A stretch of DNA of 64,000 nt from Isoetes taiwanensis. Its lineage: Eukaryota; Streptophyta; Lycopodiopsida; Isoetales; Isoetaceae. A program made the translations under genes and the position numbers. Of the stretch, positions 24,541 to 35,932 are shown piece after piece (the stretch's first letter is position 1; the number at the start of each line of letters is the position of its first letter). The notes beneath the pieces were generated by a model, which was not told where the DNA came from, made no database searches, and was given only the letters and a program-made list of their open reading frames with translations. The stretch covers positions 5,901,194-5,965,193 of the forward strand of contig JAJEKV010000015.1 of NCBI GenBank assembly GCA_021234155.1. Reading direction: 5' to 3'.

Positions 24541-25224
24541 GAAGTGAAGTGAAGTTTCGTATTTTGTATGTCGGACCATCAGGTCATCAATTGTCAACTA
24601 CAAATTAAAGACCCCTTGAGGGAGGTCTTCTATCTCACCCTCATCTCCCTCGAAATCTGAATCAGTATATATAATTCTGCGTAATTCTTTAATCCTTGTC
24701 TCCCTCAACTGCAAGCATTCAATAAGAAAACTACCAATGTTTCCTGCAGGCAAGGCACAAAAGCGAAGCATATCTGAAGCAACCACATTGAACCTAAGAC
24801 GCAATGCATGGTACGCTTGGCAGTGTAAGGCTATATGAGTCTCATCTTCAATCTCATCTGTGCCGCACATTCTGCACACACATGACGACCGAGTGGTGTT
24901 ATACCATCTTTCTACCTCCACATTCAAATGATGTGAGTGCATACGGAAGCGACTACTTTCTTCCAAGTACATGGCATGCTGCAATCCAGGATTAAAGGTA
25001 TTTCTGTATAGTTCAGCTTTTATCCCTGGCCTAGTCCAAAACTTAGCCATTAGACCCTCCTTCACCCAATCCCTAAGACGCTTCTTGTTAGCGTTTAAAT
25101 CCAAGATATCTAAACCCCACTTTCGCATCCACACCAACCCATCAGCATACCATCCTTTTTCAAATGTTTCCTTTTGGGCCAAACGTGGAAGAGCCTCATC
25201 ATCCATTGTATTCAATTTCCAGAG
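24541..25224 (-). mobile_element. LINE C-terminal fragment, 5'-truncated
   Basis: The minus-strand frame 25215-24598 reads ALPRLAQKETFEKGWYADG, HHLNVEVERWYNTTRSS, CRMCGTDEIEDETHIALHC and SFLIECLQLRETRI. It is the same C-terminal Cys/His module as in the LINE at 39149-39757. The 3' UTR has GGACCATCAGGTC on the plus strand and the tail is (TTCAC)n on the minus strand (24537-24556). It is cut on its 5' side by the hairpin sequence at 25225. It interrupts the Rep pseudogene. Confidence 0.85.
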
Positions 25225-25272
25225 ACAAGAAATTTATCGTGGCGGCCAAGGCCGCTGCGAACATTTCTCTTT
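25225..25272 (+). repeat. GC-rich hairpin repeat, copy 1
   Basis: Starts ACAAGAAATTTATCG and ends CATTTCTCTT. In between lie inverted arms TGGCGGCC and GGCCGCTG around a 2 nt loop. It lies in opposite orientation to copy 2. Confidence 0.85.
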
Positions 25273-25420
25273 ACCAACTTGGTATCAGTTCTAAACCCAC
25301 TATTATGAAGGGCATTTTAAGGTGAAATTTCTCAATTCAAACTGTAGCAAAAAAAGATGTAGTTGAAAAAACCAATCTTTACATCTTCTGTTAGGGTAAC
25401 AATGTAAAAGTGTCCGTCGA

Positions 25421-25470
25421 TTGCACTAGGCTTGATCCATTACCAAACCAGAGTGTAAACAATTTGCTTT
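25421..25470 (+). repeat. 50 bp direct repeat, copy 1
   Basis: TTGCACTAGGCTTGATCCAT followed by TACCAAACCAGAGTGTAAAC. It recurs at 27491-27540 with few changes, on the other side of hairpin copy 2. Confidence 0.85.
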
Positions 25471-26817
25471 TTCTTAACATATATAATTCTTAGGGGGAAG
25501 ATGCATTTAGCATATTCTGTTGATTCCTGCCACGTATTTTCGGGGGGAAAAAATAGAGAAACAAAGAAAAAGGCCGTAAAAAATGAAATCGAAAAACAAA
25601 ATTTGTTGGGATGTCATGTGTCGTTGAAATGCTAAACGTGTCGATAAGGATAAGGATAAGGATGGCATTTAAGATCGGGCTGCTGATTCTCCGCTGCAGA
25701 TCTGGCCAATCTCTGAAGATTCTAGCATGGCAGATTTTCGCACGCCAAAGTTGCCACGGTCTGCAGACGAAGTTCGGTGCTTCATACAGCCTTATTTGGT
25801 TGAAATAAGGTATGTCGCTTTGTCTTTGATTAATGTAATTGGAGTTACCGCTTAGAAGCATATTCACCGCATTGTTTTAATACTCAAGACAAGATAGAAA
25901 GCCACGATGCCAATATAGCTAGGAGAAAAATCCCCGACACAACAGTCTTGAACCGATGATTCGGATTCGCCGAGATTCAAGGGCCCCAAGAGAAACGCAA
26001 AGCTATGGCGGCCAATTGTCTCGAACTTTGAAATTTCCGAGCAAAGCAATGAAGAATCCGGGTTCTTTAATTCATCCGCTTTGGTTTATCTTCGTGAATG
26101 CGGCTTCTCTTTTTTTTTTTTTCAGCTCCTTAGGCCTCTGCCGCGGACAATTCTACTACCGCTTCTTGATCAATCTCGCTTAGCGTGGCAAGGCCACGTT
26201 ATCTTGCCTTTGAATCACAATGAAGAACTTAAACTTAAGACAAGCTTGATCAACTCTAATTGCGGCAGTAACGTAAGATCTCCCAAGCTCTCGGTAGGGA
26301 ACTCGATTTCGAATAAGGTAAATAGTTATGTTTATAAGGGAAGAGACAACTATTTCCGGATCGCCTTTAAGGAATGAAAATATCTGTTAAAAAGGTAAAC
26401 GCCCAGAAATATCTACGATTCATCTAATTATCTCTGAGATTCTAATGATTGCTGAGCCGGATCGGCCTTTTATCACACGATCCGGGAACCTTTCTTGGCT
26501 CCTGTTACGATTTGAAGGTGTTTGGTTTGTTTGGACACTTGACCGTTATCGACCACTATTTTAAAGCTTTTGTTATAACCCAATGGTTCATAACTTAACC
26601 ATTAATTATCTACCTAGACCCAGATAACATATTTAAAAACTACCATTGGCAACCTTTTAGAAAATATTATTCCCAAACCCGTGGAACCCGAGCCACTCCC
26701 CAAGCCGGCTTTGAGCAAGCCGTAACAATCCTTAACAAGCACAGTAAAAAAGTCACCTATTGTAAGGCATGAGCACTATTTAATCGGGGCTTCGCTCCAC
26801 TTTCCCATGGATCTGCC

Positions 26818-26949
26818 ATGGCCACCTGCGCCAAGCTCGTAGCCTGTTTCATAGTCGCATTTTGCGTATTTAACCCGCCCATCTTGGCTCGGGCCAATAC
26901 GATTACTATGCAAAATCTTGCCCTTCTTTGGAGAAAATTGTTGGGATGA
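26818..26949 (+). CDS. Short frame with signal-peptide-like N-terminus, unknown
   Basis: The 43-residue frame begins MATCAKLVACFIVAFCVF, a typical n-region plus hydrophobic core, followed by a small-residue ARA before a possible cleavage point. It then ends quickly. It could be a first exon, a decayed secreted-peptide gene or chance. No donor site was chosen and no homolog is recalled. Confidence 0.25.
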   Translation: MATCAKLVACFIVAFCVFNPPILARANTITMQNLALLWRKLLG

Positions 26950-27433
26950 ATCTTCTTCGGTTTTGAAGTTCCTTATGTTCCATTCTTAAAACTTAACAAG
27001 AAAAGAGAAGGCAATTCCCACAAGGGAACAAAATGCATAAGCTTTTTTCATCTTATAGCCTAAAAATGCGATGGTTCTATCCTTTTTGCGAGGCGCGGGT
27101 CGAATTGGATTTGCAAGAAATATTGGCTTAAGAAACCTAAAGTGGTTTGATGTGCTAAAGGAAAAGGTAGAGGCTGCATGTCTTTGTGTGGTGTCATGTG
27201 CAGATCTGGTGGTTCTGAGATGCATCCAATGCAAAAATAAAATAAAATAAACGATGGCAATGGTAATAATTTGAATCCCATAGTAGTCGGTTATAGCACC
27301 TATCTATCATACGGGCATAAAACAAATGGCAATTGTGCAGGTTCAACTCCTGCATGTTATTTCACATTCAAAGGTTGTCCAGAATTGAGAACTATTCGAC
27401 TTAGCACAAAAATTCTTTTTACAGTAGTTGGAG

Positions 27434-27482
27434 AAGAGAAATGTTCGCGGCGGCCGTAAGGCCGCCGCGATAAATTTCTTGT
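27434..27482 (-). repeat. GC-rich hairpin repeat, copy 2 (inverted)
   Basis: Read on the minus strand it matches copies 1 and 3: ACAAGAAATTTATCG, then CGGCGGCC arms with a 4 nt loop, then CATTTCTCTT. Confidence 0.88.
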
Positions 27483-27490
27483 AAATGTAA

Positions 27491-27540
27491 TTGCATTAGG
27501 CTTGACCCATTACCAAGCCAGAGTGTAAACAATTTGCTTC
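27491..27540 (+). repeat. 50 bp direct repeat, copy 2
   Basis: TTGCATTAGGCTTGACCCAT followed by TACCAAGCCAGAGTGTAAAC. Partner of 25421-25470. Confidence 0.85.
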
Positions 27541-27777
27541 TTAAATGTAATTTCTTAACCGACATTCATTTGTTCACACCATATGGAGAATGGGGAAGCC
27601 ATAATAATCTCAATGCAAACAGTTGTCGCCAAAGTTCGAGCTTGGATATGTGCGTATATATTTTCTTATAACTAGCAAGGTGACGAGTTTTCCTTTTATT
27701 TTGCTACCATTAGATGACCGTCGAGTTCAGAGAACGAAAAATACACTGGACATGACGGTCATGTCATCCTTAATTAT

Positions 27778-27812
27778 ACAAGAACTTATTGCGGCGGCAG
27801 TCGCCGCCACAA
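27778..27812 (+). repeat. GC-rich hairpin repeat, copy 4 (degenerate)
   Basis: ACAAGAACTTATTG followed by inverted arms CGGCGGC and GCCGCC around a short loop. It lacks the CATTTCTCTT end. Confidence 0.6.
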
Positions 27813-30543
27813 CTATAACAATCTTAAGAAGGCCTCCAATGCTATGTTATCCTATCCTAGTGGAAGCAAAAATCCTAATTGAATTTTTTTGTTCACTAAG
27901 TTAAATGACATGAAATTAAATTCATTTAGTTGAATAACATCAAATTAAAAATTGCATGGGTTTTGTAGAAATATGGACATGGTGGTATGTTGAAAGATAT
28001 CTTGATAGTGCATGGGTCTTATAAAAATGATTGTCAAAGAAACGTTACTCCCTAGAGATACTACATTGTTGGGCGCTTTTATCCTGTGGCTATTCAAAGC
28101 TAATAGCAAATCCCATAGATGACCTTAGGGCACATTCAATCGTCTGATCTATTTGTCAACTGGCAAAAGCATTTAAATGCACAAAATTTAGCACAACAAA
28201 GTAACAACAAAGTAGACACCTTCAATTGCAATTTTGCATCATAAAAAAAGTTATATCACAACCAGAGTAGCAATCATAGGCAGTATTATATCAGAAGCAG
28301 CGTAGCTTGCACAACATATTCTCTGCAAAATCTGCAAATTCGAGCAAAAATTTGTCTAAACATTCATATTGTTTCAAAAGCTCTTTCTGTAGAATAAAGC
28401 ACAAGGAAGCAAAACATAGCAAGGAAGCATTTAATACACACAGAGTGTAATGGATTTGCACAAGAAAAAAATTGAAGAAAATACCTTTGTGAAACCATCC
28501 AATTGACAAATTGAAGAAAATACCTTTGAAGAAAAGCCGAGACGCCCCGTAATTCCTTCCGGCAAGAATTACCATTGTCATACTACTGAAGCAGTAAGCA
28601 GTAATTCCTTCCGGCAAGAATTACCATTGTCATACTACTGAAGCAGTAAGCAGTACTGTAAAAAATTTTTTTTTTTTTTTCAAGTGTAGCACGAATGTGC
28701 ATGGGGAAAATTACTGGTACACCAAGACATAATCGCTTCTTGTGCCTTAGGGATTCGTATGCCTGATCCTTAAAGGGATTTTAATTGCTCTCTGAAAAAT
28801 CTTTGATAATCTAGTTCAGAACAGAGATGCCCAAGTCTAGAGACAATTGAAAGCTTCAAAGTCCTTCTGATTCGAACACTGACCTGGAGAAAGCTGCACC
28901 TTCCAGAACCTTCTTACAACATACAAAACACTTCTACTAAATTTGGGCCACCCGGAAAGAGATAAATAGCATAAAGAAATCGAAACAAAGCTATCTACCT
29001 GAATAGCTGATCTTAAGTCCTTTGGTTTTCGTTTCATTGAAGAACCTTATTCTGTTGTTGTTCAACATCAGTAAGCTTCGACCGCTTGGGATTAAAAAGG
29101 ACAAACTCCACAAAACTAAACACCTGCCTTCGCTGTTTTTGAAGAATCCGAAGTATCTGTGTAGGCCAAATTCCGCAAAAGGGCAAACTATCCATCATTA
29201 TTATCTTAATGCAAGCTCCTATAGCAGATGTTTGCGGTATAGAATGGAAAAGTGCCTAAGCACCTGAGCAAATGCCTAAGCACTTGCTTCTTATATAGAA
29301 CGAGAGTAAGAAATTTCACAAGAAAACTGTGCCGGAATAGGAATACCAACTTGCTTCTTAAATAGAATGAGAATAAAAAATTTCACCAAAAAATCATGTC
29401 GGAAATGTGCAAAAAGTCTTTTGGACTCTTGAAACGGCAACCTGAGAAAGCCTAAACCTTCCAAAACCTCTGCGGCAGCTACCTCAGCATGTCAAGCACT
29501 TCTACTAAATCGCTCGCCACAGAAACAACAAGCCAGAAAACCCCCTAGCCGTTTTTCACCGTTCGGCTTCTTCTATTACATCTGGCAAACCAAAACTCAA
29601 TTCAGTTTCTAGAAAGACCTGTATGCTTCTTAGATATTTTTATGCTTACACTGTAAACTAGAAGCTGGTCCGACCTTCCAGAAGTTTCATCGACCTTCCA
29701 GAACAACCAAGATCAACCGGAGCTTATTTTCTGCTTGCTTGGATTGCTATGTTGCCACGTGTCTTTAGACCATTGAAATTCTAAACACGTTTAACCTGGT
29801 CCTTTACCTCCCGTATTACAATTATATATTAGAGATAGGTCTCAATACGTCGCCAAAATTTCTCTTTCCTAAGATTTGGGCGTAGGTCTGGCGGAAAAAG
29901 GGGGATTCCAATTTTTTTTTTTCCCCATTGTTTTTTGTGGTTGCTCTTCAAGGTCGAAAATAGTAGGTTTTGGCTTCACGTGGGCTGCTAAGATCAGCCC
30001 GATGGAGCGCGATGGGGCTGCTAAGAACAGCCCGATGGAGGCTGGCTCTGCCCAGATGGGCCTGCGATGCCATGTTCGGCGGGTTCTTGTTTCTTGTTGC
30101 TTCTGATTCCCGTCTTGCAGATGGATCAGTTGGATGCACAGAATGCCGCTGTGTTTTGTTTTAGGAAGGAGAGAATGGCGAATGGTTGTAGGTAGCGGAG
30201 AGGTTTCTTGAGCAAGCAGAGAGTCCTCTTGCATCATCTTCGGCGCTTTGGATTTGGGCTTTGAACTGGAACTTCGATTTGCTTGTAACAGATTGTGCAG
30301 GTTCTGCCGGGTTCTGATCTGGGTGCGAAAATGCTTTCTTGCGTGGCAATGGTTCATGACACTGTATTTGCCATTAGCAAGGGATTTTTATACGTCTACG
30401 TTGCGTATGGGGAGCGTTGTGTTGTACAGGGGTATGAGGTGTAAAATCTCATGCCCTTGATTTAGCATATTCTCGGGATTATACCTTTATTCAATGGACA
30501 TTAAAAAACATTAACACTTAAGACATTAACACGTATTAGCTAT
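27813..30543. other. Non-coding stretch
   Basis: No gene could be supported. It contains a perfect 52 bp tandem duplication (28548-28651), poly(T) near 28668 and a partly duplicated 30 bp segment (GGGCTGCTAAGA...) near 29980-30050. Open frames here lack any recognisable domain. Confidence 0.4.
28548..28651. repeat. Perfect 52 bp tandem duplication
   Basis: Unit starts GTAATTCCTTCCGGCAAGAA and is repeated head to tail at 28548-28599 and 28600-28651. Confidence 0.93.
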
Positions 30544-30592
30544 ACAAGAAATTTATCGCGGCGGCCTTGTGGCCGCCGCGAACATTTCTCTT
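30544..30592 (+). repeat. GC-rich hairpin repeat, copy 3
   Basis: ACAAGAAATTTATCG, arms CGGCGGCC and GGCCGCCG, then CATTTCTCTT. The next about 65 bp (CTTCTCCAACCTGCTG...) also match, inverted, the DNA beside copy 2 at 27368-27433, so the repeat unit is larger than the hairpin. Confidence 0.88.
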
Positions 30593-30659
30593 CTCCAACC
30601 TGCTGCAAAAGAAGTTTTGTGCTAAGTCGAACAGATCTCAATTCTGGACATCCTTGAGA

Positions 30660-33600
30660 GGGAAAAGAACATGCAAAAGTTGAACCTTGGGATTCGTCTG
30701 CAAATCTTTAGCCAAAAAGGTTTGATACTAAGTTTGCAAATAGAGAAGTCTTTGACAATGGCATGGACTTCAATGTTGCATCCGCTTAAATATGCCCAGT
30801 GGGTACATAACAAAAGAAATCAACCTATGTGGTCCTAAAATATGAACAGAGGATCTCAAGTTTGAGCAAAAAATTTTACACTATGCTCTGTTGCTTGTGG
30901 TGCAATTTTGTCCATTATTATTGATCAAATATTTTGAAATTGAATTCTTGAAAAAAAATTTTAAAAGCATAAGGAATAGTTTTTTTTTTTTTTTTTTTTT
31001 TTTTTAATGTATATAAATGAGTTGGCATTGCAAAACAAAACCCGATTGAATTGAGTAAGAGTGGCTCATGAAATCTCGTGTAAAAACAATTAAGGTTTGC
31101 AGGCTTACATGATTTATCGGACAAATAGGATTCCCATGTTGGTTGTTGATTCTGGAGTGTAAATGCAGCTATGTGGCTCTCCCTGTTTCTCCCGCACTAG
31201 GTATGCATTGGCCTCTTCTTACCAATTCCCCTCCCCATGTGTAAATCATGTTGTTATGCAAATAGAAACTTTTTGAGCCATCTCCGTGCCGGATTTGGGT
31301 TGTGCCAGATTTGGGCAAATTCGCATTGGAATTATTGGTCGCATGTTTCCCTAGTGCTAAGGTAATGGTGCACCTTGACACATCTTATGCTAAGGTAATG
31401 GTGCACCTTGACACATCTTAGGCTAGGGCACAACCGGATCTGTACAAATAATAAATATGGTTCCTTTGTTACTTGTTTGCACGAGGCATTGTTTGCACGA
31501 GGCATTGATTGCAATTGAAATGTATTTTAATTGGTTAAGAGTTTTAGGCTAATACTTTTAAATAACCATTGCAAAAATAGGTGAGCACCACTTAATCAGG
31601 GCAACCACCATCGTGGCTTAGCCACAAGATCTGTGACAGCAAAGAGCTGTCGATGGGGCCCGGCACCAGACCCGGATGCTTTTCTAGTTATTGGCAATGC
31701 ATGTTCTATACATCCAATAATGTTCCATGAGATTGTCTGCACATGTGATTGTGAACTGCTAATATGTTAGATATAAATAGGCATAGCAATAAAATCTTCA
31801 AATCTTCAAATTGCATACGAGAAATCTCCTATACAAAAAATGGCATTGAGTGCTTGGAAGAGATGATCCTTGATGCACAAAGCGATTTTGGTAACTTACA
31901 GAGCAGTGCTAGGAAAGTGGATTTTGATACTGCAAGGACTTGCCAAATCTCCAAGCAATATATGAATCATGTCTGGAACATATGGGCTTCACCCGCTGGC
32001 CTATTAATCATGAACCAAATCATGATAGGCACATGGCATTCCAAAAACAGAGCATGGGCATCAATCTGCTTGGCATCTAATAATATTTGTTACGAAATTT
32101 TTTTTTGGATGTTCATGCTAGTCTAGATGCCGCAATTTGAGCTCAACATCACCGATTTGAGCGCGAGCAGGGCTCTGCATGCCTAAGAAAGGAGGTTCTT
32201 GGCACCGTCAAGAGTTGCTGTCGACCTAACACGGGTAGTTTTAGAAGTAGGAAGCAGGGTTTCTCCCGATGGTCTCACATTGCAGGCGGAGTGAAAAAAT
32301 AAGTGCTTAGAACAACAAATAGCGAATTTGGAGCCGATATCAAACTGCTCAATTGAGAAGATCAAATGGGATGGATAAAAAATGCAGAAATATACCTAAA
32401 TCATACTCAAACCTACCTGTAAGTAGCCGATTTGCCTTGAAACGACGGTGGAGCAGTATTCTTAGTATGCTTGATGATCCAGCTCCACCTCCTTTCCTAA
32501 GGCTGGATTTTCTTTCAAATCTTCTGCGATCCTATGCTTCCAAACCACGACAAAATCCCAAATCTTCTCACCATTTTGATCTCTTCTTCGACCAAATAAG
32601 TCAGTAGTAGAGCTATAGGCGCTATTGGACATGGATTCTTTGACTAAATAGGTTGGCCGCACAGTTATATGGCCCCATAAATTTTAACACATGGCGCCCT
32701 CTCCCCTGTTTCTTGCTCTGTTCCGACAACATTTTCGTGGCTCGATCTGTTCTTGAGGTGCAAGGATTTTATGGTTTGATCCAGTGTAATGCAAGGATTG
32801 AGGGAGGCAATGGCCAAAAATCCGAAGAACCTCAGCAAGACTGCATGAAAATTAAAAAGTTCTTAGGTTTGTGCTTGCAGCAGGATCCAGATTGTATAGC
32901 CTTCTTTGATGAAATATGTATCCTATTTTGCAACGAAGGAATTTTTTGCGCCCTTGCCTTTTTTAGATTTGGGTGAAACTTAGTCGGTGCAAATATAAAA
33001 GGTGTTAAACCACAAATCATTATGGAGAAGTATAGAATCATTGTTGCCTCTTTCTCTTCCACTTTTAGTACCGGATTTGGCTTTTAAAGTTTTCAACATG
33101 CAGAGACCATACCCAGCAGAAAACTATAGCTAGAATAAGGAAATGGAAGCCATAAGGAAATGAAAAGCAAAAGTATCTACCTCAATCGGCGATATTCACT
33201 CCAAACCAACCCGACAAAGAGATTAGATGATGATATGCTTGATTGCCACCGGAATTGTGTCGCCCACAATTTTTGACCATCTCAAAACACTCCGGCCTTA
33301 GACGCGTAAACTAGATCCGGCCAGACCGACCCTCGGATCCGCCATAGCCAAGAGCAAGTCCAGATCTCCATATCACCATAAAGGGATTGATTAAACCGCA
33401 TTATATTTGAGTGAGGAGTGAAAAGAAAATTTCCTACGCTTTTCTACGCAAGAACCAAGAACGAACCTCCAAAGCAGAAATGGATCATTCGGTGGTGAGA
33501 GAGCTGATCTCGCGGAATGGGGAGGAGGGAAGTGGAGAGCAGAGCATGCACGGAGGAGATTCACTCAAAAGATAAGAACAAAAACGTGGCATCCCTAAGT

Positions 33601-34257
33601 TTTTTCTTTTTTCTTGAATTTAGAAATGCAATGGGCGCATACGTGTCAAGACCAGGGCTGCGCTCAGCCCAGAAAAATTAGTTCCCTATTTTTTAAGAAC
33701 AGAAATGTTACTGCTTTATATATGGTATGATAGGTCTCATAAGGCCAAGTTCTAAATTATACCTCAAGCAACCCTATACAACTAATACCAAGGCATTGTA
33801 CTAAAATGAAGCCCCCCACTTGACTTAAAGTCTCAACAAAGAGTACAGAACATGTAATACTTACTACCTTGTGCTTTTGGACTTCATAAAGGACCTCAGC
33901 ATAATTGTCCAATTGTGCCGATATTGCAGGATGAATAATGCCAGCTTGGCTGATGTCAACATTTAAGGCTTTTGCCATGTTCTGTATTTTTTTAAGTGTT
34001 TGCCATGTTCTGTATTTTTTTAAGTGTTTGCCAAAAGAATCACATTACAGATATCTCTTTGCAAGACAGCACCAACAGCTTGCAGAGTTCTTGGCTCTTC
34101 GCCAATACATTGTGTTCTAGGTTTAAGTGAGTGTTTGTCCTTGCCAACTTCTTAAGAAAGAGAGAGTTTTCACCTGTTACAACAAATTAGGATAGTAATA
34201 TCTAATACAATTCTCTTGAATTTGCTTTTCATACCACAGAGAACGCAAAAAAAAAGA
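30660..34257. other. Non-coding stretch with small duplications
   Basis: No supported gene. It holds a poly(T) run at about 30980-31006, a duplicated 31-33 bp segment (TGCTAAGGTAATGGTGCACC) at about 31357-31421 and a duplicated 27 bp segment (TGCCATGTTCTGTATTTTTT) at about 33976-34029. Open frames have no recognisable motif. Confidence 0.4.
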
Positions 34258-34267
34258 GTTTTGCTCT

Positions 34268-34309
34268 ATTTTTTCAAGCAAAGACTAACACCCACATTGG
34301 CTCCTCGCA
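34268..34309 (+). repeat. 42 bp dispersed repeat, copy 1
   Basis: TTTTTTCAAGCAAAGACTAA followed by ...TGGCTCCTCGCA. It recurs at about 35646-35688. It overlaps the 3' end of the unknown locus at 34285-34843. Confidence 0.75.
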
Positions 34310-34843
34310 TCTGGCATGAAATCTGCATCAAAAATCGGTAACTGGGTCGTTTCATTTTGATTCAAAAAATCATCCACTGTTTTGGACCAATCCATTCCCA
34401 TTTCTTCTTCTTCATCTGGACCCAAAAGTGCATTTTTGAGCTCTTGAATTTTCGCAGCGATGGCTTGATTCTTCATGTTCAAGCTCTGAATCACTGCATC
34501 AGAGGCCTGATCAACAAACTGTGCTGAATTGTTTGAAAAACCCACATTTTGAGCATAGAACTGATTAGAAATTCGGTGGAAGGAAGGATTATTGGCCATA
34601 GCCGAGAACCCATTGAAGCTCATGTCACTTGTTTTCGAAACAATACTCGGATTGAGAGGCGGAAGCAGAGGAGGCGAAATAATAAATTGAATCAGATTGT
34701 ACAACAGATTCTTGAGGAGATAAAGGAGAAATAGGAGATCCTTGATGAAATTTTAGCTTCATGCAAGCATCTGATCCAAATATCTGTGCAAAATCTGGCG
34801 TCGGGCTTATAGAACCAACCTCCAGCCTGTACTGAACGCTCAT
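34285..34843 (-). pseudogene. Unknown coding-like locus, broken by a frameshift
   Basis: Minus strand. The frame from the ATG at 34841-34843 starts MSVQYRLEVGSISPTPDFAQ and contains SPISPLSPQES, then reaches a stop near 34625. An overlapping second frame (34704-34285) continues with FNGFSAMANNPSFHRISNQF, a helical SDAVIQSLNMKNQAIAAKIQ and an acidic end DWSKTVDDFLNQNE, closing with a Cys. Composition (Ser/Gln/Asn-rich, one amphipathic helix, acidic tail) is that of a plant regulatory protein. I do not recognise the family. The two halves read best joined by one frameshift in the region 34640-34700. No introns seen. Confidence 0.45.
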
Positions 34844-35645
34844 GTTCTAATTCTTTCCTGATCCTCCTATTTGGCAGCCGAATCAAGCAAAACCCACATC
34901 CCAAAACTCGAATTTTTGAAGCGATTTAATCAGATTTTTGCACACCCACATCGCCAAACAAGGTATTTTCAGTAGCGTAGAGTGTGGATTATCTAGCTAG
35001 AAGCTAGGACTGAATGATTGATGCTGCAGCGGCACGAGTTTTTTTGTAGCAGAGCTCTACAGTTTGAAGCTCTGCTCTGCTGCAAAAATGCCATAACTCC
35101 CGTGAAGTTTTTTTCCACCAGCCATAGCTCCAGTTCTTAACTGGCAAATTGTCCTTCTGACTGGTTGGATGGAAATCCACGAAGGATTTTAGTTATGGAG
35201 CAGAGGGACAAACGGCGAATTCCAGCTTTTTCTCTTCCCAGATGCCTGTTTCTTTTGCATGCTGTAGTGGCGAAGCTGCTGTGCCCAATATTTGTTTCTA
35301 TGTTTAAGTAATTTTCTTCTGCAATTTTATGCACACCCTATTCTTCCCCAATTCTGCCCCCGTCTTTGCATCAAATGAAATACCCCCCTCTGTTTCTTCC
35401 CCAAATTTTACCCTATTTCTACGAGATTTTCACCAATTCTGTAGCGGTCTATTCAGTAATGCCCTGCCGTGCTGCAGCGACAAACAAAATAAGCAGCTTT
35501 TACTTCCCTAAATTCCCCCGTTTCTTTCTAGTTTTTTCACAGCTCGGATTTTTTAGATTTAATTCATCCCAAAATCCTTATTTTAATGGCCCAATTCTTC
35601 CCCATTTTAGAACACAAATCTCGCTTCGTCAAATCCTTTGTTCTG

Positions 35646-35688
35646 TTTTTTCAAGCAAAGACTAACACCGACACTGGCTCCTCGCAAG
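35646..35688 (+). repeat. 42 bp dispersed repeat, copy 2
   Basis: Same segment as 34268-34309 with two or three changes, followed by a short tandem AAGTATAAATGC. Confidence 0.75.
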
Positions 35689-35932
35689 TATAAATGCAAG
35701 TATAAATGCTTACATATTTGGCTATGGTTGTTTGATCCTCTGCGGGAGCCACTGCCAGCATATACGGTGGAGATCTTCTCGACCATCTCATCGAAAATGT
35801 GGCTTCTCAACAGTGATATAGGTTGCGACAGAGAAAAAGTGAGAGAACAAAAAAAGAAAAGAAAAATAAGAAGCTCGATTATATATATGCTTCACATTCA
35901 AGGGCATCATGTCACATTCTGCTAGCATAATC

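Larger units (their letters stand above)
25225..27482. mobile_element. Possible 2.26 kb element bounded by inverted hairpin repeats
   Basis: Hairpin copies 1 and 2 are in opposite orientation and could be terminal inverted repeats of about 48 bp. No target duplication is visible, and the interior holds no transposase. Inside are non-coding DNA and one short signal-peptide-like frame at 26818. The call rests only on the inverted ends. Confidence 0.35.

Noticed and set aside
26451-26490. Hairpin CCGGATCG/CGATCCGG resembling a group II intron domain V
   Set aside because: The sequence lacks the conserved catalytic triad spacing and bulge, and no intron protein or organelle gene is nearby.
27290-27365. 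tRNA-like segment with a T-arm (GCAGGTTCAACTCCTGC) and a D-arm-like GGTTATAGCACC
   Set aside because: The acceptor ends do not pair and no sound anticodon stem could be drawn, so no tRNA gene is called.
29869-30357. 162-residue open frame on the minus strand
   Set aside because: Low-complexity Lys/Pro/Gln composition with no domain; it looks like an antisense reading of UTR-like DNA.
31764-32126. 120-residue open frame on the plus strand
   Set aside because: No recognisable motif, no neighbouring coding exon and no codon bias; kept as non-coding.
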